In this document: piece after piece, positions 8,807-15,366 of the stretch
How the letters are laid out: the number at the start of each line of letters is the position of its first letter
Position numbering within the stretch: position 1 is the first letter of the stretch
Source: JAWWPG01 sp033850885
GTDB taxonomy: Bacteria; Actinomycetota; Actinomycetes; Propionibacteriales; Nocardioidaceae
Length of the DNA: 64,000 nt
Assembly (NCBI GenBank): GCA_033850885.1
Contig: JAWWPG010000060.1
Span: forward strand, 1-64,000
Reading direction: 5' to 3'
Made by a program: the position numbers and the translations under genes
Notes under the pieces: generated by a model
Told to the model about the DNA's origin: nothing
Database searches by the model: none
The model's input: only the letters and a program-made list of their open reading frames with translations

Positions 8807-9053
8807 CGCTCGGCCCTCCCTCTGCCGCGGGTTCCGGGACAACCTCCGGACCGTGCGGGAACGGGAGCACCAACGCGAGGACGAAGGTCACCAGCATCAG
8901 AACGATGACGAGGAAATTGGCCAGCGAGATCTGGATGACTCCCCAGTGCAGGAAGTGCGTGCGGCCGAAGAGCAGGCCGCTGGCAAGCGTCATGGTCGAC
9001 TCCCGATCTCCCGAGGCGTGAGCCCCGTGGGCTGCCGACTGCTTCCTGGCCAC
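8793..9053 (-). CDS. small single-pass membrane protein of the cytochrome b module
   Basis: An 86-residue protein with one membrane helix (ISLANFLVIVLMLVTFVLALVLPF, roughly residues 42-65), a hydrophilic start and an acidic Pro/Glu-rich tail. It is the first gene of a three-gene operon with the cytochrome b and its partner; its 3' end overlaps the cytochrome b start by 14 bases. Small one-helix subunits are common in quinol-oxidising cytochrome b complexes, so a structural role is inferred from position. An internal Met (MTLASGLLFG) is another possible start. Confidence 0.6.
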   Translation of the reverse strand: MARKQSAAHGAHASGDRESTMTLASGLLFGRTHFLHWGVIQISLANFLVIVLMLVTFVLALVLPFPHGPEVVPEPAAEGGPSDGPE

Positions 9054-9170
9054 TCGTCATACGACACGATCGGCACCTTCCGCCGAAGAGTCCCCAAAGG
9101 AGAGAATAGCCCTTGAATCATGAATTGAGGACAAGCCACCGACATGACTTATAAATGGCTCCGCCCTGCC

Positions 9171-9254
9171 GTTGAGCCGTCGCAAAGTTGCCGTCGAGCC
9201 GTCGCAAAGTTGCCGTGGAGCCGTGCTCGAGTTGCAACTTTGCGACGGCTCAAC
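9171..9254. repeat. 22-bp repeat cluster with hairpin at the nadE 3' end
   Basis: Two direct copies of a 22-bp unit (core GAGCCGTCGCAAAGTTGCC, 9171-9192 and 9193-9214), a degenerate third copy (9215-9236) and one inverted copy (9233-9254). The second and inverted copies can pair over about 20 bases to form a long hairpin just after nadE. The TGA stop of nadE (9250-9252) lies inside the inverted copy. It may act as a terminator without a clear U-tract. Confidence 0.75.
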
Positions 9255-11016
9255 CTGGGGGGTGGCCGGAGGACGCGGGATCCCGCTCCCAAGCGTTCGT
9301 GATCGGCAGTCGGCGGTCACGCCCGAAGTTGCGGGTCGAGATCTTCGGTCCCGGCGGGTACTGCCGCCGCTTGTACTCCGCGTGGTCGACGAGCGTCAGC
9401 ACGCGACTGACCAGCTCGGGATCGAAGCCCTGCCGCACCAGCTCGGCAGCGCCACGATCCTGCTCCACGTAGGCGTCGAGGATCTCGTCGAGCAGCTGGT
9501 AGTCGGGCAGCGAGTCGGTGTCGAGCTGCCCGGGCCTCAGCTCGGCGGAGGGAGCCTTGCTGATCGTCCGCTCGGGGATCGGTGGCGTCTCGCCGCGGTC
9601 GGCGGCCGTCTTGTTGCGCCATTCCGCGAGCTTCCAGACCAGCGTCTTCGCGACGTCCTTGATCGGTGCGTATCCGCCGACGGCGTCGCCGTACAGGGTC
9701 GAGTACCCGACCGCGAGCTCGCTCTTGTTGCCGCAGGCGAGTACCAGGTGACCGTGCTGGTTCGAAAGACCCATCCAGATGACCGCACGGATGCGCGCCT
9801 GCAGGTTCTCCTCGGCCAACCCGTCGAGTGACAGCTGCTTCTGGAACGCCTCGAAGAGCCCTCCGATCGGAATTGTCTCGAGGTTGATGCCGGTACGGCG
9901 AGCCAGCTCGGCCGCATCGTCGACGGAGTGCCCCGATGACCAGTCGCTCGGGTTGGACACGCCGAACACGTTCGCCGCCCCGATGGCGTCGCACGCGATG
10001 ACCGCGGTGAGCGTCGAGTCGATCCCACCCGAGAGGCCGAGCAGGACGCTGTGAAAGCCGTTCTTCAGCACATAGTCGCGCAGCCCGAGAACGAGCGCGC
10101 CGTAGATCTCGCCCTCGTCCTCGAGCCACGGCGACTTTGTCGCCGGACGCGGGTCGTAGGCCTCGACGGGCGGCGACCCGAGGTCGACCCGACGGACCGT
10201 GAGGTCGCCACAGGTGGGGTTGCCCGTCGCGGTCGCCGCAGCCAGCTCGAGGTCGGCTATGAGCAGGTCCTCCTCGAACTGCGGAGACCGCGCGATCACG
10301 GCCCCCGACTCGGTGACGACGAGCGAGTCACCGTCGAACACGAGCTCATCCTGGCCGCCGACCATGTTGACGTAGGCGAGGGGACATCCCGCCTCGGCCG
10401 CTCGACGCGCGCAGAGCTCGGCGCGCACGTCGTCCTTGTTCGCTTCGTACGGCGAGCCGTTGATCACGAGCATGAGCCCGGCGCCGGCCGCTCGGGCGGC
10501 AAGACTCGGCCCGTCCTGCCAGATGTCCTCGCAGATCGAGACGGCCACGTCGATGCCGTGCACCCGAACGACGAGCGCGTCGTGACCAGGGACGAAGTAG
10601 CGGTACTCGTCGAACACACCGTAGTTCGGCAGGTGGTGCTTGGAAGTTCGCGCCACCACCCGGCCGCCGCTGATCACGGCCGCAGCGTTCTGCGGGGAGC
10701 CCTTGGGGCGGCCGAGCCGGTCCGGCGCCGACATGTCCCGGTCGAGGTAGCCGAGGATGACTGCGACCCCGCCGAGGCCCTCCGCCTCGAGCCGGCCCGC
10801 GAGCTCGTTGGTCGCCGTACGGGACGCTTCGACGAAGGCTGACCGGAGCACGAGGTCCTCCACCGGGTAGCCGGTGACGACCATCTCCGGCAGCGCGACC
10901 AGGTGCGCGCCCTGACGGGCTGCGGCCTTGACAGCCTGCTCGACGATCGCGATGTTGTCCGCGAGACCGCCCACCGTCGGGTTGACCTGGGCCAGGGCGA
11001 CGCGCAGCTGGGGCAC
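9250..11016 (-). CDS. nadE: glutamine-dependent NAD+ synthetase
   Basis: A 588-residue NAD+ synthetase that makes NAD from deamido-NAD, ATP and glutamine. The N-terminal nitrilase-type glutaminase domain (about 1-270) shows the catalytic Glu in VALPEMVVTGYP and the Cys in VAVSICEDIWQDGP. The C-terminal synthetase domain (about 300-560) carries the PP-loop LSGGIDSTLTAVI. Length fits the long actinobacterial form. The ATG at 11016 begins MPQLRVALAQVNPTVG, the standard family start. Its stop codon lies in a 22-bp repeat that also occurs in the upstream intergenic array. Confidence 0.96.
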   Translation of the reverse strand: MPQLRVALAQVNPTVGGLADNIAIVEQAVKAAARQGAHLVALPEMVVTGYPVEDLVLRSAFVEASRTATNELAGRLEAEGLGGVAVILGYLDRDMSAPDRLGRPKGSPQNAAAVISGGRVVARTSKHHLPNYGVFDEYRYFVPGHDALVVRVHGIDVAVSICEDIWQDGPSLAARAAGAGLMLVINGSPYEANKDDVRAELCARRAAEAGCPLAYVNMVGGQDELVFDGDSLVVTESGAVIARSPQFEEDLLIADLELAAATATGNPTCGDLTVRRVDLGSPPVEAYDPRPATKSPWLEDEGEIYGALVLGLRDYVLKNGFHSVLLGLSGGIDSTLTAVIACDAIGAANVFGVSNPSDWSSGHSVDDAAELARRTGINLETIPIGGLFEAFQKQLSLDGLAEENLQARIRAVIWMGLSNQHGHLVLACGNKSELAVGYSTLYGDAVGGYAPIKDVAKTLVWKLAEWRNKTAADRGETPPIPERTISKAPSAELRPGQLDTDSLPDYQLLDEILDAYVEQDRGAAELVRQGFDPELVSRVLTLVDHAEYKRRQYPPGPKISTRNFGRDRRLPITNAWERDPASSGHPPG

Positions 11017-11044
11017 GACTCCATCCTAAAGGCCGGGCTGCAAG

Positions 11045-11197
11045 GGCCACTTTGCGACGGCTCGACGGCAAGTTTGCGACGGCTCGACGGCAAGTTTGCG
11101 ACGGCTCAACGGCAAGTTTGCGACGGCTCGACGGCAAGTTTGCGCGGCTCAAGGGCAACTTTACGACGGCTCAAGGGCAAGTTTGCGACGGCTCAAC
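11045..11197. repeat. seven-copy 22-bp tandem repeat array
   Basis: Seven head-to-tail copies (11045, 11067, 11089, 11111, 11133, 11154, 11176) of a 22-bp unit whose core is AAGTTTGCGACGGCTC. One copy has a 1-base deletion and two carry substitutions. There are no unique spacers, so it is not CRISPR. It is the reverse complement of the unit at 9171-9254. The stop codon of the S9 peptidase gene (11193-11195) lies in the last copy. Confidence 0.9.
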
Positions 11198-13154
11198 TGA
11201 AGGGGATGGGCTCGACGGGATCGGCGAGGTCGAAGCCGTAGACCCGGCTGTAGAAGTAGGCTTCCGCCTCGAAAGCCCGAATAATGTTCTCCGCCCTGCG
11301 GAAGCCGTGACCCTCACCGTCGAACACGACCAGCGCGACCGGCAGACCCCTCTGCCGAAGGGCCTCCGCCATCGACTCGGCCTGGTTCAGCGGGACGACC
11401 GGGTCATCGCGTCCCTGGAGCAGGATCATCGGACAGCTGATCTGGTCGACGTGGTGAATCGGGGAGCGCTCGATGTAGAGGTCGCGTTCCTGCGGGTACG
11501 GGCCGATCAGGCCGTCCCCGTAGCGTGACTCGAACTTGTGCGTGTCCCTTACCAGCGCCTCCAGGTCGCCGATCCCGAACAGGCTGGCTCCGGCGGTGAA
11601 CACATCCCGGAACGTCAGCGCCGCGAGCGTGGTGTACCCGCCGGCACTCCCGCCGCGGATCGCGAGCCGCTGGGGGTCCGCCCGGCCGAGGGAGGCCATC
11701 GCCACCGCACCCGTGGCGCAGTCGTCGACGTCGACGACGCCCCAGCAGCCGCGCAGCGCCTCGCGGTAGGCCCGGCCGTAGCCGCTGCTGCCGCGATAGT
11801 TGACCGACAGTACGCCGATCCCCCTCGAAGTCCAGAACTCCAGTGCGAGGTCGAACACCGGCGCGCTTCTCCCCGTGGGTCCGCCGTGCGACATCACCAC
11901 CAGAGGTGGCGACTCTCCATCGGGGCCGCGGAAGCCCGGGTGGTGGGGGCGGCGGTAGAAGCCGTACACCTCCGCACCGTCGGCGGACCGCCAGCTGACC
12001 GGCTCGGGCAGGCTGACGTACGACGGGTCGAGGCTTCCCGGGGCAGACTCCCGGATCACCGAAAGCGCTCCCGGGAGCGTCACGTCGAGACGCACCAGGG
12101 CCGCCGGCCGGTCGGCGTAGCCGACGACGAGATAGCCGGCACGTCCGCTGACCTGCACCTCGGAGACGAGCGTGGCCTCGCTGTCGATCTCGCGGCGCTC
12201 GCCCGATCCGAGGGACACTGTGCCCAGTCGCGCATACCCCTCGTCGAGCCACGTGCACAGCAGCGTCCCGTCGTGGGTGATGCCGTACGACGACGTCCCC
12301 AGCAGCCATTGCGGGTCAGCGAACTCGTGGTTGCTGGGCCACAACGCAGCGGGGTCAGCCGAGCCGTCGGTCACGTCACAGGCGTACAGGTTCCACCAGC
12401 CGGACCGGTCGGAGAGGAAGACCAGCCGCCCGTCGGGAGCCCACCGGGGTTGGGTGGGCGACTCCCCGGAGCCGCCCGCGACGACCCGCCGGTGGTCGAG
12501 GCTCCCGTCGGCTGCCAGGTCCGCCACCTGCAGCTCACAGCCGTCCCACGGCATGTTCGGGTGGTCCCACTGCAGCCACGCCAGCCGGGCGCCGTCCGGG
12601 CTCAGGGCAGCGGATGACACGAAGTCGGGCCCCTCGACGAGAACACTGCCGCCGTCGAGGTTGTCGCCGTCCAGGTCCAGCCGAACCAGGCGGTTCGCAG
12701 GCTCCCCACCCGTGCCGTGGTCCTCACAGACGGCGAGCAGCGACGCGCCGTCGGGCGTGATCTTCAGGTCGCCGTACCGGAGGGGACCCTTGGGCGTGAC
12801 CGGCCTCGGTTCGGTTGCCTTGTCCGTGGTCAGGTCGAGGCGGTACACCCGGCGGTCGTCGAAGTTGCAGAACACGAGCACACCCCCGGAGACGTCGTAG
12901 GCGCCGCCGCCGTACTCGTGCACCCGCGACCTGACGTTGAACGGTGCCCTCGTCACGTCCTGCGTCTGGCCGTCGGCCGTCCGCCGTACGACGACCACCC
13001 GGCCACTGTCCGAGGGGCGACCCTCCAGCCAGTACAGGTCCGGGCCGTCGGTCCGAGGCTCCGCGAGGGTGACGGCATCGGCGACCAGCGACGCCGCGCT
13101 GACAGGGGAGGTCCACGATCCGTACGGCGCGACGCTGGGAACGCTTTGGCTCAT
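11193..13154 (-). CDS. S9-family (prolyl oligopeptidase-type) peptidase
   Basis: A 653-residue cytoplasmic serine peptidase of the acylaminoacyl-peptidase/prolyl oligopeptidase class. Residues 1 to about 390 form a beta-propeller with repeated strands that would gate access; the C-terminal alpha/beta-hydrolase domain holds the nucleophile in RGGSAGGYTTLAAL, an Asp in GRDDPVVPLNQAE and the His in GEGHGFRRAENI. No signal peptide is present. The physiological substrate cannot be told; turnover of short peptides is the usual role. It lies between nadE and glnA2, divergent from glnA2. Confidence 0.88.
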   Translation of the reverse strand: MSQSVPSVAPYGSWTSPVSAASLVADAVTLAEPRTDGPDLYWLEGRPSDSGRVVVVRRTADGQTQDVTRAPFNVRSRVHEYGGGAYDVSGGVLVFCNFDDRRVYRLDLTTDKATEPRPVTPKGPLRYGDLKITPDGASLLAVCEDHGTGGEPANRLVRLDLDGDNLDGGSVLVEGPDFVSSAALSPDGARLAWLQWDHPNMPWDGCELQVADLAADGSLDHRRVVAGGSGESPTQPRWAPDGRLVFLSDRSGWWNLYACDVTDGSADPAALWPSNHEFADPQWLLGTSSYGITHDGTLLCTWLDEGYARLGTVSLGSGERREIDSEATLVSEVQVSGRAGYLVVGYADRPAALVRLDVTLPGALSVIRESAPGSLDPSYVSLPEPVSWRSADGAEVYGFYRRPHHPGFRGPDGESPPLVVMSHGGPTGRSAPVFDLALEFWTSRGIGVLSVNYRGSSGYGRAYREALRGCWGVVDVDDCATGAVAMASLGRADPQRLAIRGGSAGGYTTLAALTFRDVFTAGASLFGIGDLEALVRDTHKFESRYGDGLIGPYPQERDLYIERSPIHHVDQISCPMILLQGRDDPVVPLNQAESMAEALRQRGLPVALVVFDGEGHGFRRAENIIRAFEAEAYFYSRVYGFDLADPVEPIPFS

Positions 13155-13236
13155 GCCGCCTCAACCTATCGCTCAGGTCTCAACACACGCGAAGGAGTTA
13201 ACGTGCGCGAAACATCCGGCGGGCAGGATGAACGTC

Positions 13237-14574
13237 ATGGGTAAGCAGGAGGACTTCGTGCTGCGCGCGCTCGAGGAGCGCGACGTCAGGTTCGTCAGAC
13301 TGTGGTTCACCGACGTGCTCGGCTCGCTCAAGTCGGTCGCGATCGCGCCTGCCGAGCTCGAGGGGGCGTTCAGCGAGGGAATCGGTTTCGACGGGTCCGC
13401 CATCGAGGGCTTCGCGCGGGTCTACGAGGCAGACATGCTCGCCCGCCCGGACCCCGAGACGTTCCAGGTCCTGCCCTGGAAAGGGTCGCATCACGCGACC
13501 GCCCGGATGTTCTGCGAGATCTTGATGCCGGACGGCTCGCAGTCCTACGCCGACCCGCGGTTCGCGCTCCAGCGCACGTTGAGCCGGGCGGCGGAGCAGG
13601 GTTTCACGTTCTACACCCATCCGGAGATCGAGTTCTTCCTGATCAAGGACCGGCCAGCTGACGGCTCGCCGCCCGAACCTGTCGACCACAGCGGTTACTT
13701 CGACCACACGTCTCACGAGGTCGGGCACGACTTCCGCCGAGAGGCGATCACGATGCTCGAGGAGATGGGAATCTCCGTCGAGTTCAGCCACCACGAGGGT
13801 GGGCCCGGCCAACAGGAGATCGACCTGCGGTACGCCGACGCGCTCACCACCGCGGACAACGTGATGACGTTCCGAGTCGTGGTGAAGGAGCTAGCACTCG
13901 GCCAGGGGCTCTATGCGAGCTTCATGCCGAAGCCCTTCACGGAGCATCCGGGCTCCGCGATGCACACCCACCTGTCACTGTTCGAGGGGGACCGGAACGC
14001 CTTCTTCGAGGCGGGGGCGGAGTTCCACCTGTCGAAGACCGGGCGCGCGTTCATCGCCGGGCTCCTTCGCCACGCTGCGGAGATCACCGCGGTCACCAAC
14101 CAGTGGGTCAACTCCTACAAGCGCCTGGCAGGAGGCGGTGAGGCGCCGTCGTACGTCTGCTGGGGACACAACAACCGCTCCGCGCTGGTCCGCGTCCCGA
14201 TGTACAAGCCCACCAAGGCCCAGTCGACCCGGGTGGAGTTGAGGTCGATCGACAGCGCCGCGAACCCGTACCTCGCGTTCGCTGTCATGCTGGCCGCCGG
14301 GATGCGCGGGATCGAGGAGGGGTATGAGCTGCCTCCCGGTGCCGAGGATGACGTCTGGTCCCTGACGGAGAGCGAGCGGCATGCCATGGGGATCGCCCCA
14401 TTGCCGCAGAACCTCAACGATGCGATCGCGGTGATGGAGCGGTCGGAGCTGGTCGCCGAGACGCTGGGCGAGCACGTCTTCGACTTCTTCCTCCGCAACA
14501 AACGCGCCGAGTGGGACGAGTACCGCAGCCAGGTCACGAACTTCGAGCGGGCCCGGATGCTCCCCATCATGTGA
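13237..14574 (+). CDS. glnA2: glutamine synthetase family protein, GlnA2-type
   Basis: A 445-residue type I glutamine synthetase-like enzyme (ATP + glutamate + NH3, or a related amine/polyamine substrate). It starts MGKQEDFVLRALEERDVRFVRLWFTDVLG, the typical GlnA2 start in actinobacteria, and carries beta-grasp FDGSAIEGF, the metal-binding EIEFFL, and the H-x-H loop AMHTHLSLFEG. Mycobacterial GlnA2 has almost the same length and also lies beside glnE. The ATG at 13237 has AGGA eight bases upstream; a longer ORF from 12937 runs antisense through the peptidase and is rejected. The Tyr adenylylation loop of GlnA1 (KDLYELPPEE) is not obvious here. Confidence 0.9.
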   Translation: MGKQEDFVLRALEERDVRFVRLWFTDVLGSLKSVAIAPAELEGAFSEGIGFDGSAIEGFARVYEADMLARPDPETFQVLPWKGSHHATARMFCEILMPDGSQSYADPRFALQRTLSRAAEQGFTFYTHPEIEFFLIKDRPADGSPPEPVDHSGYFDHTSHEVGHDFRREAITMLEEMGISVEFSHHEGGPGQQEIDLRYADALTTADNVMTFRVVVKELALGQGLYASFMPKPFTEHPGSAMHTHLSLFEGDRNAFFEAGAEFHLSKTGRAFIAGLLRHAAEITAVTNQWVNSYKRLAGGGEAPSYVCWGHNNRSALVRVPMYKPTKAQSTRVELRSIDSAANPYLAFAVMLAAGMRGIEEGYELPPGAEDDVWSLTESERHAMGIAPLPQNLNDAIAVMERSELVAETLGEHVFDFFLRNKRAEWDEYRSQVTNFERARMLPIM

Positions 14575-14616
14575 CCAGCGGACTCTCAGCCGTCACACCT
14601 ACTAACCTCGAGTCTC

Positions 14617-15366
14617 ATGAGGGCGCGGCTGCTGGCCATCCAGCACGAGGAAGACTGCCCGCCCGCCTGGCTGGGTGACTGGCTGGCGGCGGCTGGAGTC
14701 GACGTCGGCGTCGTTCGCGGGGATGCGGGGGACAAGGTGCCCGACGTCATCGACGGCTTCGACGGGCTGTTGGTCCTCGGCGGGGAGATGGGGGCGTATG
14801 ACGATGATCGGTGCCCTTGGCTCGTGCCGACGAAACGGCTGATCGCGCGGACGGTCGCAAGCGGCGCCCCGTTCCTCGGGGTCTGTCTCGGCCACCAGCT
14901 CGCGGCCGTGGCCCTGGGCGGAAGCGTCGGGCGGAACCCGCGGGGTACCGCGACCGGCCTCACCCCGGTCGAGGTCACCGAAGCGGGACGGGCCGACCGG
15001 CTCTTCGGGAGCGTGGCCTCCGGCGACCGGGCCGTGCAGTGGAACGAGGACATCGTGACCCGGCTGCCGCCCCAGTCGACCGCGCTCGCGAAGGCCCCGG
15101 ACCGGAGTGTCCAGGCTGCCCGGTTCGCCGACCTGGCCTGGGGCGTCCAGTTTCACCCGGAGGCGTCGCCGGAGGTGTTCGCTTCCTGGACCGTGAACGG
15201 TCCCAAGGCGGCGGAGCCGCGTCCCGATGGGATCGACATGTCGGCCGTCGCGGCCGACATCCACGCCGCCAGGTCGCAGCTGCGGCAGGCGTGGCGGCCG
15301 TTTGCCGAACGTTTCGCCGAGATCGTCGTCCAGGCCATGAGCCCACGTCGGATCCCCGCACCGTGA
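14617..15366 (+). CDS. class I glutamine amidotransferase-like protein
   Basis: A 249-residue type 1 GATase. It has the nucleophile elbow GVCLGHQLAAV with its catalytic Cys and the FHPEAS motif with the His and Glu, giving the Cys-His-Glu triad. Stand-alone proteins of this type are often annotated as GMP synthase-like or gamma-glutamyl hydrolase-like; no synthetase domain is attached. It sits between glnA2 and glnE and overlaps the glnE start by four bases (GTGA), so all three may form one nitrogen-metabolism operon. Hydrolysis of a gamma-glutamyl compound made by GlnA2 is a reasonable guess but not proven. Confidence 0.88.
   Translation: MRARLLAIQHEEDCPPAWLGDWLAAAGVDVGVVRGDAGDKVPDVIDGFDGLLVLGGEMGAYDDDRCPWLVPTKRLIARTVASGAPFLGVCLGHQLAAVALGGSVGRNPRGTATGLTPVEVTEAGRADRLFGSVASGDRAVQWNEDIVTRLPPQSTALAKAPDRSVQAARFADLAWGVQFHPEASPEVFASWTVNGPKAAEPRPDGIDMSAVAADIHAARSQLRQAWRPFAERFAEIVVQAMSPRRIPAP

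Noticed and set aside
11045..11197. CRISPR array
   Set aside because: The 22-bp units are directly tandem without spacers and no cas genes are near.
12937..13236. Extended N-terminus of GlnA2
   Set aside because: The extension runs antisense through the S9 peptidase start; the family start MGKQEDFVLRALEE at 13237 has its own ribosome site.
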